In this document: piece after piece, positions 16,228 through 25,440 of the stretch
Numbering within the stretch: position 1 is the first letter of the stretch
Layout of the letters: each line of letters starts with the position of its first letter
Made by a program: the position numbers and the translations under genes
The notes under the pieces: generated by a model
What the model was told of the DNA's origin: nothing
The model's database searches: none
Seen by the model: the letters and a program-made list of their open reading frames with translations, nothing else
Source of the DNA: Seohaeicola_A nanhaiensis
GTDB lineage: Bacteria; Pseudomonadota; Alphaproteobacteria; Rhodobacterales; Rhodobacteraceae
Direction: 5' to 3'
NCBI RefSeq assembly: GCF_042654245.1
Contig: NZ_JBHSGI010000009.1
Span: 310,001 to 374,000, forward strand
DNA length: 64,000 nt

Positions 16228-18074
16228 CACGCAGCGCTCCCGTAGATCGTCGCGATTTCGTCCGCGAACTTGGTTTCGATGGCCTTGCGGCGCACCTTCA
16301 TGGTGGCTGTCAGTTCGCCGTCGTCGTGATCGAGTTCCTTCTTGAGGATCTCGAACCTGCGGATGTTCTCGACGCGGGCGAAGCGCTGGTTTACCCGCTC
16401 GATCTCTCCCGCGATCAGTTCGCGGACCTTCGGGTTTTCGGCGAGTGTGCGATAGGTTGTGTATTGCAGGTCGTTAGATTGCGCCCATTTCCCGGTGGTC
16501 TCGAGGTCGATCTGCACCAGTGCTGCGAGGAACTTGCGCCCGTCGCCGAGCAGGATCGCCTCGCGGATGTAGGGGCTGTCCTTCAGGGCGTTCTCGATCA
16601 GCGAGGGCGTGATGTTCTTGCCGCCCGAGGTGATGAGGATGTCCTTCTTGCGGTCCATGACCCGCAGTTCGTCGGCACCTTCGAGCTCGACGATATCGCC
16701 GGTGTGCAGCCAGCCGTCGGCATAGGCCTTGGCGGTGGCCTGTTCGTCGAAGAGATAGCCCTGGAAACATCCCTCGCCCCGCAGGAGCAGTTCTCCGTCC
16801 TCGGCGATCTTCTGGTCGAAGACGCTTAGCAGCTGGCCCGAGGTGCCGAGGGTCGTTGCGCCGGGGCGCTGCGAATGCGAGGCACCGGCGCATTCGGTCA
16901 TGCCGTAGATCTGGTAGACCGGCACGCCGAGGGTCCAGAAGAACAATAGCACGTCTTCAGATATGGAGGCCCCACCGCAGAAGGCTGTGCGCACCCGGTT
17001 CAGGCCAAGGAAGCGCTGCAGGGCGCGCAGGCAGACGAGGTAAAGCACGCCATAGGTGAGGCGATCACCCAGGCTGGCCAGCCGGCCGCCGTTGGCCAGC
17101 CGGCGACGCGCGATCTCGCGACCCTTTGCGATGGAGCGCTGATAGACCCAGCGTTGCAGCGGCGTGGTGTCCTGCACCCGGTAGTCGATGCTTTGCTGCA
17201 TCTTCTCCCAGATGCGCGGCACGCCGAGGAAGCCCAGCGGCGCGATCTCTCGCAGGTTGGTGACGACGGTATCGACGCTTTCGGCGAAGGAGACGGTGCA
17301 GCCGGTCACCATCTGCTGGACCAGCGAGAAGCTGCGCTCGGCCACGTGGCACAGCGGAAGGTAGCACAGCACCGAATAGGTGTCTGCGTTCAGGCCGTGA
17401 ATGCGCGCGATTTCGGCGGCATTCGACAGCATGTTGCGATGGCTGAGCCGGGCGCCCTTGGGCATCCCGGTGGTGCCGGAGGTATAGACGACAATGGCCG
17501 TGTCATCCGGTTTGCCGCCGTCGATCAGACGATCGACTTCGGAGCCAAGCTCGGCTTCCTTGCTGCGACCAAGCTCGAGAAGTTCCTCGAAGGACATGAG
17601 GGTATCGCGCGGATAGTTGCGCATGCCCTTCATGTCGACGCAGATTATCCTTTCCAGTGTCGGCAGCCCGCCTTCGTTGGCGCGTGCGTCGATCACCTTG
17701 TCGGTCTGCTCCTGATCGCCGCAGATCACGATGCGGCTTTGGGAATGCTGCACGATGTATTGGAGTTCCGGCCAGGGGTTCGTCGGATAGATCCCCAGCC
17801 CGGCGCCCCCCAGCATCTGGGCTGCGATGTCGGAGAAATACCATTCCGGGCTGTCGTCGCTGGCGATGGCAAGCCGGTCTCCGGGGCGGAAACCCAGGGC
17901 ATAGAGCCCGATGGCGGTGAGGCGCGCGCGCCTGAAGTACTCTCCCCACGTGGTTCGCTGCCAAAGGCCGCGCGATTTTTCGCGCAACGCCAGCCGGTTG
18001 CCCTGCGTCCGCGCGCGTTCGCGCAGGATCTGGGGCATCGTCATTTCGGGAATTCTGTCGAGCGAGAGCGTCAT
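16227..18074 (-). CDS. Long-chain-type acyl-CoA synthetase (AMP-binding) within the ABC importer operon
   Basis: 615 residues of the FadD15-like AMP-forming family. Visible are the P-loop YTSGTTGMPKGARLSH, YGMTECAG, the hinge GWLHTGDIVEL and ITSGGKNITPSLIENALK. It activates a carboxylic acid with ATP and CoA. It overlaps livG upstream (ATGA) and livH downstream (TGATG), so import and activation are made together; this is a vectorial-acylation logic. Substrate is not deducible from sequence, but the large size fits medium or long, hydrophobic acids. Confidence 0.92.
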   Translation of the reverse strand: MTLSLDRIPEMTMPQILRERARTQGNRLALREKSRGLWQRTTWGEYFRRARLTAIGLYALGFRPGDRLAIASDDSPEWYFSDIAAQMLGGAGLGIYPTNPWPELQYIVQHSQSRIVICGDQEQTDKVIDARANEGGLPTLERIICVDMKGMRNYPRDTLMSFEELLELGRSKEAELGSEVDRLIDGGKPDDTAIVVYTSGTTGMPKGARLSHRNMLSNAAEIARIHGLNADTYSVLCYLPLCHVAERSFSLVQQMVTGCTVSFAESVDTVVTNLREIAPLGFLGVPRIWEKMQQSIDYRVQDTTPLQRWVYQRSIAKGREIARRRLANGGRLASLGDRLTYGVLYLVCLRALQRFLGLNRVRTAFCGGASISEDVLLFFWTLGVPVYQIYGMTECAGASHSQRPGATTLGTSGQLLSVFDQKIAEDGELLLRGEGCFQGYLFDEQATAKAYADGWLHTGDIVELEGADELRVMDRKKDILITSGGKNITPSLIENALKDSPYIREAILLGDGRKFLAALVQIDLETTGKWAQSNDLQYTTYRTLAENPKVRELIAGEIERVNQRFARVENIRRFEILKKELDHDDGELTATMKVRRKAIETKFADEIATIYGSAA

Positions 18075-18844
18075 GCCGCGCGGCTCCCGCCGCCGAGATA
18101 GGCCTCGATCACATCCGGGTTTTCCGACACTTCGGCCGGGGTGCCCTCGGCGATCCGGGCGCCGTGATGCATCACGCAGACGCGGTCAGAGATATCCATC
18201 ACGATCCCCATGTCGTGTTCCACCATGAGCACGGTCATGCCCAGCTCCTCCTTCAGGTCGAGGACAAAGCGCCCGATGTCCTCGCGCTCTTCCTGGTTCA
18301 TGCCCGACACCATCTCGTCGAGCAGCAGCAGGCGCGGGTTCACCGCAAGCGCGCGGCCGAGTTCGACGCGCTTCTGCTGGCCGTAGGACAGGGTGCCGAC
18401 GGGAAGGTTGCGCAGGTCTTCGATTTCGAGAAAGTCGATGATTTCCTCGGCCCGCTCGCGCGCCCAGAGCTCTTCCTTGCGCGCCCGGCCCCAGAAGACG
18501 GCGGCCGAGAGGGGATCGGTCTTCAGCTGCGAGTGCAGGCCGGTCAGGATGTTGTTCACCACCGTCTCGTGCTTGAAGACAGCGAGGTTCTGGAAGGTGC
18601 GCGCCATGCCGAGGCCCGCCATCGCGTGGGTCGGCAGGCGGGTGATGTCGCGGCCATCGAAGGTGATGCTGCCGGAACTGACCGGCAGGACCGAGCTGAT
18701 GAGGTTGAACAGGGTTGTCTTGCCGGCACCGTTGGGGCCGATCAGGCTGTAGATCTGGCCGCGTTCGACGGTGAGGTTGATGTTGCTGACCGCAGTCAGG
18801 CCGCCGAATTTCTTGGTGACGCCTTCGAGGTGCAGAAAGCTCAT
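18071..18844 (-). CDS. livG: Branched-chain-type ABC transporter ATP-binding protein LivG
   Basis: 257 residues. Walker A GPNGAGKTT, signature LSYGQQKRVELGRAL, Walker B LLLLDEM and the switch His in VEHDMG. The Liv-type C-terminal end (IAEGTPAEVSENPDVIEAYLGGG) is present. Start 18844 is chosen because its ATG overlaps the livF stop (ATGA), the usual coupling here; an ATG three codons earlier would overlap further. Confidence 0.94.
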   Translation of the reverse strand: MSFLHLEGVTKKFGGLTAVSNINLTVERGQIYSLIGPNGAGKTTLFNLISSVLPVSSGSITFDGRDITRLPTHAMAGLGMARTFQNLAVFKHETVVNNILTGLHSQLKTDPLSAAVFWGRARKEELWARERAEEIIDFLEIEDLRNLPVGTLSYGQQKRVELGRALAVNPRLLLLDEMVSGMNQEEREDIGRFVLDLKEELGMTVLMVEHDMGIVMDISDRVCVMHHGARIAEGTPAEVSENPDVIEAYLGGGSRAA

Positions 18845-19629
18845 GACAGCCACCTTTTGCGGCGCTTGTAGTGTTTCACGTCGCGCATCGACTTGCGCTC
18901 GCCCTTGGAGATGCCGAGGTAGAATTCCTGCACGTCCGCATTGGCGCGCAGCTTGTCCGAGGGGCCGTCGAGCACGATGCGGCCGTTCTCGATGATGAAA
19001 CCCTGGCTGGTGATTTCGAGCGCGAGCTGGGCGTTCTGTTCGACCAGGAGCACGGTGACACCCGAGGACCGGTTGAGCTCGACCACCGCGGTAAAGATGT
19101 CGTCGATGATCTGCGGGGCGAGGCCCAGCGAGGGCTCGTCCAGCATGAGCACCTTTGGGTCGGACATGAGCGCGCGGCCGATGGCGACCATCTGCTGCTC
19201 GCCCCCGGACAGATAGCCGGCAATCTGGTGGCGGCGTTCCTTTACCCGGGAGAAAAGGGAGTAAATACGTTCGATCCCATCGCGGGTCTGTGCGCGGGTG
19301 CGGGTAAACCCGCCCATCAGGAGGTTTTCCTCGACCGTCAGCGGCGCAAATAGCGCGCGGCCTTCGGGGACCTGGATGATTCCGCGCCGCACGATGTCGG
19401 AGGCAGAAGCGCCGGCCAGCGATTCTCCCTCGAATTGCACGCTGCCGGCGACGATCTCGCCGTCTTCCTGGCTCAGCACGCCGCTGATTGCCTTCAGGAT
19501 CGTGGACTTGCCGGCGCCGTTCGATCCGAGCAGGGCGACCATCGCGCCATCAGGAACGCTGAGCGAGACGTCGCGGACGGCCTCGATGGCCCTGTCGTAC
19601 AGGACCTGCAGATTGCGCAGTTCAAGCAT
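18841..19629 (-). CDS. livF: Branched-chain-type ABC transporter ATP-binding protein LivF
   Basis: 262 residues. Walker A LGSNGAGKST, signature YLSGGEQQMVAIGRALM, Walker B VLMLDEPSLGLAP and VEQNAQLAL. First gene of the leftward operon livF-livG-acyl-CoA synthetase-livH-livM-binding protein. The 266-nt upstream region, shared with the divergent enoyl-CoA hydratase gene, holds a near-consensus promoter whose -10 overlaps a perfect inverted repeat, so a repressor is expected to control the importer. Confidence 0.94.
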   Translation of the reverse strand: MLELRNLQVLYDRAIEAVRDVSLSVPDGAMVALLGSNGAGKSTILKAISGVLSQEDGEIVAGSVQFEGESLAGASASDIVRRGIIQVPEGRALFAPLTVEENLLMGGFTRTRAQTRDGIERIYSLFSRVKERRHQIAGYLSGGEQQMVAIGRALMSDPKVLMLDEPSLGLAPQIIDDIFTAVVELNRSSGVTVLLVEQNAQLALEITSQGFIIENGRIVLDGPSDKLRANADVQEFYLGISKGERKSMRDVKHYKRRKRWLS

Positions 19630-19817
19630 GGAGCGCGCCCGCGTTGATGCCGCGCGGCCACAAATGAATACGGTTTAGTTGTCGTGATTCGCACGCAGAC
19701 CCCGACGGGTCTATGGCTAAGCCAAGTGCACGATGGGCGAACTTCCCCATACTTTCCTCCCCCTGCATCATCAGAGCTGCTTTGGCGTGTCACTTAGGAC
19801 TTGCTGTTTGCTCGCTC

Positions 19818-19838
19818 TTAATGAATTGTCTTCATTAA
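19818..19838. promoter_or_regulatory. Operator-like perfect inverted repeat in the livF / enoyl-CoA hydratase divergent region
   Basis: Arms TTAATGAA and TTCATTAA separated by TTGTC give a 21-bp site with perfect 8-bp symmetry, a typical TetR-family operator shape. It overlaps the -10 box of the leftward promoter and lies 58 nt before the rightward gene, whose own downstream gene is a TetR regulator. A related copy (16 of 21 identical) lies at 25441-25461. Confidence 0.7.
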
Positions 19839-19862
19839 AGGGAGAACCCGGTGACCTGTCAA
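19834..19862 (-). promoter_or_regulatory. Near-consensus sigma70 promoter for the livF operon
   Basis: Minus strand: TTGACA (19862-19857), 17-nt spacer, TTTAAT (19839-19834). Five of six -10 bases and all -35 bases match the consensus. The -10 box lies inside the inverted repeat at 19818-19838. The livF start is about 200 nt downstream, a long leader in which nothing else is recognised. Confidence 0.65.
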
Positions 19863-19895
19863 TGTCTTTCCACCGGGACAAGAGGGGAATGAAGG

Positions 19896-20714
19896 ATGCA
19901 TGATGCGACACAGGCAGCCTGCGTAGACTATCCGCGAGCAGGTATTACGCGCCTGACCCTGGCGCGCGGCGTGCAGATGAACACGCTCACCTGGGATATG
20001 CTCGATGCGCTGATGAATGCGTTTCAGCAATTGCGCCGTGATCCGCCACGCGCGCTAATCTTGACCGGAGAGGGCCGGGCCTTCTGCGGGGGAGCGCATC
20101 TGAAGTATTTCACCGATCCGGCCTCGGATCTGGCCGGCAATCCGGCGCGGGCGCGTGATCCTTATGTGCGCCGCATCTTAGAGGTGTTCAACGCGCTTCA
20201 GCATCTGCCCTGCCCGACCATCGCAGCGATCAACGGCCATGCGCTGGGCGGCGGCATGGAGCTGGCCATCGCCTGCGATTTCCGGCTGATGAGCCGCGCG
20301 TCGCGCATGGGGCAGCCCGAGGTGCGCCTTGGGCTGACGCCGGGCGGTAACGGCATTCAGCAGCTTGTCCGGCTGATCGGTCGACCGCGCGCACTGGATC
20401 TCTTGCTGTCGGGCGACTCGATCGATGCGGAGACGGCGCTGGACTACGGGCTTATTTCCTCCGCGCATGAACCCGAGGCGCTGGAACAGGCAGCTCTGAC
20501 CTTCGCCGCGCGCTTTCTGCTCTGCGGGCCCGAGGCGGTGGCAATCACCAAGCGCGCGGTGCTGCGGGCCGAGGATGCCGCGCACGCCGAAGCGGATGAA
20601 ATCGCGCTAGACGCGGTGTTCGATGCCTTCTCGACCGAGGAATCGCGCGAGGGCGTCCGGGCCTTTGTCGAAAAGCGGCGCCCGTCCTTTGCTGTGTCAG
20701 GGGACGAAGCGTGA
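19896..20714 (+). CDS. Enoyl-CoA hydratase/isomerase family protein (first copy)
   Basis: 272 residues, crotonase fold. The oxyanion loop is AFCGGAHLKYF; both hydratase glutamates are present (GGGMELAIACDFR and QPEVRLGLTPGGNG), so true hydratase activity is plausible. Start 19896 follows GAGGGG and AAGG. It overlaps the TetR gene by 4 nt (GTGA) and heads a rightward operon with TetR and a CoA ligase. Substrate presumed to be an intermediate of the island's unknown acid. Confidence 0.9.
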   Translation: MHDATQAACVDYPRAGITRLTLARGVQMNTLTWDMLDALMNAFQQLRRDPPRALILTGEGRAFCGGAHLKYFTDPASDLAGNPARARDPYVRRILEVFNALQHLPCPTIAAINGHALGGGMELAIACDFRLMSRASRMGQPEVRLGLTPGGNGIQQLVRLIGRPRALDLLLSGDSIDAETALDYGLISSAHEPEALEQAALTFAARFLLCGPEAVAITKRAVLRAEDAAHAEADEIALDAVFDAFSTEESREGVRAFVEKRRPSFAVSGDEA

Positions 20715-21382
20715 CATCCCATCGCCCGGGTGTCGTACGTCTTTCCCGCGAGGAACGCGTGCGCCAGATCCTCGCGGCGGCGACCGATGAATTCCGGTCG
20801 GCGGGATTCGACGGGGCCTCGATGGCGGCCATCGCGTCGCGTGCCGGGATCGTCGAGGGCAGTATCTATCGTTTCTTCGAGAACAAGGCGACGCTGCTCA
20901 CTCGTGCAATCGAGGTATGGTACGAGGAGATGCTGGAAACCTATGCGCGTGAACTGTCCGTCATCACGGGTACCCGCGCGCGTTTGCGGTTCATGGTCTG
21001 GCGCCACCTCAAGACGGTGCACGACGAACCCGAGATGTGCAGCCTGATGTTCAACTACGTGCGCGGCAGCGACGGGTACCGTGCGACCGAGGTCTTTCGG
21101 CTGAACAGTCTCTACACCGCACGAACGCTCGATATCGTGCGCGAGGGCATTGCCAAGGGAGAGCTGCGGGACGATCTTGATCTGCGGCTGGTCCGGGACG
21201 TGATCTATGGGGGCGTCGAGCATCGGGTCTGGGGCTATCTGCGGGGCGAGGGTTCGCTGGACCCCGAGGTGCTGGCCGACTCGATCGTCGATATGGTCAT
21301 GGCGGGAATCGGCGTGGCCGACCCGCTGGTCGCGCGGCTGTCGGCCATCGAGGCGACGGTCTGTGCGACAGTCGCTTCTTAG
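20711..21382 (+). CDS. TetR-family regulator (first paralogue)
   Basis: 223 residues, GTG start overlapping the previous stop. The N-terminal helix-turn-helix reads GASMAAIASRAGIVEGSIYRFFENKATLL. The ligand-binding half shares many positions with the TetR at 32510-33190 (EEM, GTR.RLRF, RHL, LVRDVI.G..EHR.W). Likely the repressor acting on the inverted repeats at 19818 and 25441, with an acyl-CoA as the inducer by analogy to FadR/PsrA/AtuR-type TetR proteins; this is inferred from location. Confidence 0.88.
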   Translation: MTSHRPGVVRLSREERVRQILAAATDEFRSAGFDGASMAAIASRAGIVEGSIYRFFENKATLLTRAIEVWYEEMLETYARELSVITGTRARLRFMVWRHLKTVHDEPEMCSLMFNYVRGSDGYRATEVFRLNSLYTARTLDIVREGIAKGELRDDLDLRLVRDVIYGGVEHRVWGYLRGEGSLDPEVLADSIVDMVMAGIGVADPLVARLSAIEATVCATVAS

Positions 21383-21397
21383 GGGGGGAGGGGCGTG

Positions 21398-22927
21398 ATG
21401 ATGGATGCCGAAATGACCTGGGCAGCGGGGCGCGCCAGCGTCTTCGATCTGTTCCGGGCGACTGTCCGGCGGCAACCGGAAACGGTGGCCATCCGTGCGG
21501 CGAACGGGCCGGTGACCTATCGCGATCTGGAGCGCCGCGTCTTGGCGTTGGCCGCCGGGCTGAAGGCACGCGGGCTGATCGCGGGGCAACGTGTCGCGCT
21601 GTTGTCGGAGAACCGCCAGGAATATGCCGAGCTGCAGCTGGCCGCCGCCGCCCTCGGGCTGATCGTCGCCTGCCAGAACTGGCGACTCGAGACTGCCGAG
21701 CTGCGCCACTGCATCAACCTGGTGGAACCGACGCTGGTGATCTGTTCCGCGCGGTTCCGGTCGGCTTATGAGGCGACCGGATGCAGCTTTGCTGTCATCG
21801 AGATCGAGAGCGGGTGGAGCGACCTTCTGGGCGGCCCGGCCTTGGACGATTGGCCCGCGATAGACCCTGAATCCGGCCTGATCATTCTTTACACAAGTGG
21901 GACGACCGGGCTGCCCAAGGGGGCGCTGATCAGCCATCGGGCCGAGATCGCGCGCATGTGTGCCTATCGGATGGATCTTTCGGTGGCGCCGCGCGACAGC
22001 TTCATCGCCTGGGCGCCGATGTTTCACATGGGATCGACCGACCAAGTGCTGGCCACGCTGATGATGGGCGGGACGGTCCATATCCTGGACGGGTATGACG
22101 CGCGGGCCATTGTCGACATCATGGCGCGCGATCATCTGGGCTGGTTGCTGCTGATGCCGGGAACCATCGAGCCGGTGGTGGAGATACTGCGCAGTGAAGG
22201 CACGCAGGTGAAGGGCATCCGCGCCATCGGCGCGATGATCGACCTTGTGCCGCGCGATCTGGCCGCCGATCTCGCGCGGTTGTCGGGGGCGGGGTATCTG
22301 AACAGCTTCGGGTCCACGGAAACGGGTCTGCCGCCGGGATCGGTGCGCCTGATGGGGCCTGACGAGCTGTTGCATGGCGCCTTGTCCAAGCGACTTTCGA
22401 CGCTGGTCGATGCGGTGCTGGTGGATTCCAAGGGGAACGAGGTGCCTGACGAGACGCCGGGCGAAATGGCCGTGCGCGGGCCGACGATCTTTTCCGGTTA
22501 TTGGAACGCGCCGGAGACCAATGCCAAGGATTTTCGCGGCGGGCGGTTCCATATGGGCGACATGTTCGTGCGCCATGCGGACGGGACCTTCGATTTTGTC
22601 GATCGCGCGAAATACATGATCAAGTCGGGCGGCGAGAATATCTATCCGGCCGAGATCGAGCGCGTGCTTCTGGCCGATCCGCGCGTGCGTGACGCGGTGG
22701 TGGTGCGCAGGGCCGATGCACGGTGGGGCGAGGTGCCGGTGGCCTTTGTCGCGCGTAAGGGCGAGGAGATCGACGCGGCCGGGGTCGAGGCGCTGTGCCG
22801 GGCCGAACTGGCCGGCTACAAGCGCCCCAAGGAAGTGATTTTCGTCGAGTATGACGACCTTCCACGGTCGACCACGGGGAAGATCCTGCGGCACGAGCTG
22901 GAGGCGAGACTGCGCGACGTCGGTTGA
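21398..22927 (+). CDS. Acyl-CoA synthetase/ligase, AMP-binding (second)
   Basis: 509 residues. P-loop LYTSGTTGLPKGALISH, FGSTETG, the hinge RFHMGDMFVRHADG, DRAKYMIKSGGENIYPAEIE and the catalytic Lys in RSTTGKILRHEL. Shorter than the synthetase inside the ABC operon and more like medium-chain or aryl acid ligases. Start at the ATG 21398, with GGAG 7 nt upstream, preferred over the GTG before it. Convergent with the MaoC gene (4-nt gap). Confidence 0.92.
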   Translation: MMDAEMTWAAGRASVFDLFRATVRRQPETVAIRAANGPVTYRDLERRVLALAAGLKARGLIAGQRVALLSENRQEYAELQLAAAALGLIVACQNWRLETAELRHCINLVEPTLVICSARFRSAYEATGCSFAVIEIESGWSDLLGGPALDDWPAIDPESGLIILYTSGTTGLPKGALISHRAEIARMCAYRMDLSVAPRDSFIAWAPMFHMGSTDQVLATLMMGGTVHILDGYDARAIVDIMARDHLGWLLLMPGTIEPVVEILRSEGTQVKGIRAIGAMIDLVPRDLAADLARLSGAGYLNSFGSTETGLPPGSVRLMGPDELLHGALSKRLSTLVDAVLVDSKGNEVPDETPGEMAVRGPTIFSGYWNAPETNAKDFRGGRFHMGDMFVRHADGTFDFVDRAKYMIKSGGENIYPAEIERVLLADPRVRDAVVVRRADARWGEVPVAFVARKGEEIDAAGVEALCRAELAGYKRPKEVIFVEYDDLPRSTTGKILRHELEARLRDVG

Positions 22928-22931
22928 GCGG

Positions 22932-23354
22932 TCAGGCCGCGCGCAGGACCACGATCATCCGCCCGCGCTGCACGCTTTCGTCGCGCTGGTTGCGTACGTC
23001 GTAGCTGTAGGTGGCGACCTCTCGTCCGGCCTTTGAAGAGGGGCGCAGCTCTTCCACCTCGAGCACCGAGCGGACGGTGTCGCCGATCCGCACCGGGGCG
23101 GCGAAGTCCCAGGTGATGTTCGCCAGCCCGATGACCCGGTCGCCGAAGAGGCCGGAGGCGGTGCCGAGCCCGATGGCGATGGACATTACCAGGGGGCCGT
23201 GGGCGATGCGCTCTCCTGCCGGTGTGGTGCGCGCGAATTCGGCGTCGGAGTGGATGGGCGTGAAATCTCCGGAGAGGCCGCAGAAATTCACGATGTCGGT
23301 TTCGGTCACTGTGCGCGCCTGCGAGGTGTAGCGCGCGCCTTTCTCGATCAGCAT
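22932..23354 (-). CDS. MaoC-like (R)-enoyl-CoA hydratase
   Basis: 140 residues, single hot-dog domain with the hydratase-2 signature FCGLSGDFTPIHSDAEFA (Asp/His dyad) and GERIAHGPLVMSIAIGL. Hydrates a trans-2-enoyl-CoA or dehydrates the 3-hydroxy form. Last gene of the leftward operon acyl-CoA dehydrogenase-SDR-MaoC; 7 nt follow the SDR gene. Ends 4 nt from the convergent ligase gene. Confidence 0.9.
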   Translation of the reverse strand: MLIEKGARYTSQARTVTETDIVNFCGLSGDFTPIHSDAEFARTTPAGERIAHGPLVMSIAIGLGTASGLFGDRVIGLANITWDFAAPVRIGDTVRSVLEVEELRPSSKAGREVATYSYDVRNQRDESVQRGRMIVVLRAA

Positions 23355-23361
23355 GGCATCC

Positions 23362-24210
23362 TCATGTCTTGAAATAGTCGGGCTTGGGAATGGTCCAGGT
23401 TTCGCCCCAGTGCTGACCGCCGCCGTCGACCGTCAGGACCTCGCCGGTCACGAAGCGGCCCGAGGGGGCCGAAAGATAGCCGCAGGCCTCGGCGATGTCC
23501 CAGGCGGTACCGACGCGCATCATCGGGTTGGACTTGGGATAGGCCGCGCGGGCCTCTTCCGAGTAGACATTCCAGCCCTCGGTCTCGATAGCGCCGGGCG
23601 CGACGCAGTTCACGCGGATGCCGAGCGCGGCCCATTCCACGGCGACCGCGCGGGTCAGACCGACGATGCCCGAACGCGCGGCGATGGTATGCGCCACGCC
23701 GTGCAGGCCGCCGGTGGTCACAACGATGATCGTCACGATGTTGCCCGGCCGACCGGCCGCGCGCCACTTCTGCGCGGCGGCTTGCATCATGTGCCAGGAG
23801 CCGTTCAGATTGGTGTTGATGACCGCATCCCAACCCTTCTCGGTGAAGTCGATAGCGGCGCCGGGGAACTGGCCCCCGGCGCTGTTGATCAGGTGATCGG
23901 CGCCGCCGTTTTGCCACTGGCGGTCCCAGAAATCCCTGACCGCCGCGCGGTCGCGGATATCGAGCGCCTCGCCCCGGGCGGTATGCCCTGCGGCGGTGAG
24001 CGCCTCGACAAGCGGGTCTATCTTGGCGATTTTGCGGCCGGTGATGACGACCGAGGCCCCCATCCGGGCGAAGAGCCACGCAGTCGCGCGCCCGATGCCG
24101 CCCGCGCCGCCCGAGATGACCGCGGTCTGCCCGGCGAGGACGCCGGATGCATAGGTCATCGGATGGCTGGCCAAATCCTCATCGGTGAGGCCGAACTTTG
24201 CGTCAGCCAC
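23362..24210 (-). CDS. SDR oxidoreductase resembling peroxisomal trans-2-enoyl-CoA reductase (PECR/DECR group)
   Basis: 282 residues. Cofactor loop SGGAGGIGRA (33-42), then INSAGG and NTNLNG. The classical catalytic Tyr-x3-Lys is missing: the segment reads AHTIAARSGIVGLTRAVAVEWA, placing Thr175 and Arg179 at the Tyr and Lys positions. The same loss with an H..AAR pattern is, from memory, found in mammalian PECR, which reduces 2-enoyl-CoA, so an enoyl- or dienoyl-CoA reductase is more likely than a hydroxyacyl-CoA dehydrogenase. It overlaps the acyl-CoA dehydrogenase gene by 8 nt. Confidence 0.82.
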   Translation of the reverse strand: MADAKFGLTDEDLASHPMTYASGVLAGQTAVISGGAGGIGRATAWLFARMGASVVITGRKIAKIDPLVEALTAAGHTARGEALDIRDRAAVRDFWDRQWQNGGADHLINSAGGQFPGAAIDFTEKGWDAVINTNLNGSWHMMQAAAQKWRAAGRPGNIVTIIVVTTGGLHGVAHTIAARSGIVGLTRAVAVEWAALGIRVNCVAPGAIETEGWNVYSEEARAAYPKSNPMMRVGTAWDIAEACGYLSAPSGRFVTGEVLTVDGGGQHWGETWTIPKPDYFKT

Positions 24211-25399
24211 GGGGCATGTCCTTCAGAAGCTCGCCGGCGATGATCATCTTGCGCACCTCGGTCGTGCCGGCACCGATTTCGAGCAGCTTGGTCGAGCGGT
24301 ACAGGCGGTTGATTTCGGATTCCCAGATATACCCCGAACCGCCATGCACCTGCACGGCAATATCGAGAACCTTGTTCACCGTCTGCGCGGCATACATCAC
24401 CGAGGCGGCAGTCAGCATGTGGATATCGCCGCGACCGCCGTCGCCGATCTCGACCTTGGCGCCGGCGGCGAGGACGCGGTAGGTGAAGGTGCGCATGGTT
24501 TCGACCAGCACATACATCTCGGCCAGCATCGACTGGACCATCTGGAAGCTGCCGATCGGCTTGCCGAACTGGCGACGGGTCTGGGCATAGTCGAGCGACA
24601 GTTCGAGGGCGCGTTCGGCGATGCCCAGACAGATCGGCGAGATCATCGCGCGTTCGAGGTCAAGCCCGCTCATCACGATGCCGACGCCCTTGTTCTCTTC
24701 CCCGACCATGTTCTCGGCGGGCACGCGGCATTCGTCAAAGACGAGTTCGGCGGTCTGGCTGCCGCGATAGCCCATCTTGATCAGCTTTTGGGCAACGGCA
24801 AAGCCGGGCGTATCGGTTTCGACGATGAAGGCCGAGATCCCCTTGGGGCCGGCGGCTGGGTCGGTCTTGGCATAGACCAGGACAATGTCGGCTACCGGGC
24901 CGTTTGTGATGTAGATCTTGGCACCGTTCAGAACGTAGTGATCGCCGTCCTTGCGCGCGGTCGTTCGCATCGAGCCGAGCGCATCGGAGCCGGCGCCCGG
25001 TTCGGTCAGGCCAAGCGCGCCGATCTTGGTGCCGTCACAGAGGCCGGGAAGATATTTGGCTCGCTGTGCGTCGTTTCCGTTGCGGTAGATGTTGTTGGCG
25101 CACAGGTTGTCATGGGCGACGACGGACAGCGCCATCGCGTGATTCCAGCGAGAGAACCCCTGAAGGACGAGACCGGCGGACAACAGGTCCATGCCCGCAC
25201 CGCCGAAGGCGTCGGGAATCGTCGCTCCGAAAAAGCCATTCGCGCCGATCTTCGGGAAGGCCTCTTCCGGCCACCACTCCTCGGCGTCCATGCGCTCGGC
25301 CAGCGGATAGAGTTCGTTGCGGCCGAAGCGGTCGGCCAGGTCGAGAATCTCCTGCTTTTCCTGATCCAGCTCGAAAGTTTCGGGGTAGTTCGCGATCAT
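24203..25399 (-). CDS. Acyl-CoA dehydrogenase, isovaleryl-CoA-dehydrogenase-like
   Basis: 398 residues, full length. FAD site GLTEPGAGSDA and YITNG; IVD-type catalytic Glu249 in SGLDLERA, and EIGAGTTEVRK where most other acyl-CoA dehydrogenases carry the catalytic YEGT glutamate. This Glu placement is known for isovaleryl-CoA dehydrogenase and fits 3-methyl-branched substrates (isovaleryl- or citronellyl-CoA type). Start 25399 follows AGGAGGAG; an upstream in-frame start lacks one. First gene of the leftward operon; an operator-like site lies 42 nt upstream. Confidence 0.92.
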   Translation of the reverse strand: MIANYPETFELDQEKQEILDLADRFGRNELYPLAERMDAEEWWPEEAFPKIGANGFFGATIPDAFGGAGMDLLSAGLVLQGFSRWNHAMALSVVAHDNLCANNIYRNGNDAQRAKYLPGLCDGTKIGALGLTEPGAGSDALGSMRTTARKDGDHYVLNGAKIYITNGPVADIVLVYAKTDPAAGPKGISAFIVETDTPGFAVAQKLIKMGYRGSQTAELVFDECRVPAENMVGEENKGVGIVMSGLDLERAMISPICLGIAERALELSLDYAQTRRQFGKPIGSFQMVQSMLAEMYVLVETMRTFTYRVLAAGAKVEIGDGGRGDIHMLTAASVMYAAQTVNKVLDIAVQVHGGSGYIWESEINRLYRSTKLLEIGAGTTEVRKMIIAGELLKDMPRG

Positions 25400-25440
25400 T
25401 TCAGTCTCCTCCTGAACCAAGTTCACCACGTATCGGACGT

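Noticed and set aside
20444..22894. An 816-codon open frame on the minus strand
   Set aside because: Shadow of TetR and the CoA ligase; no recognisable domain.
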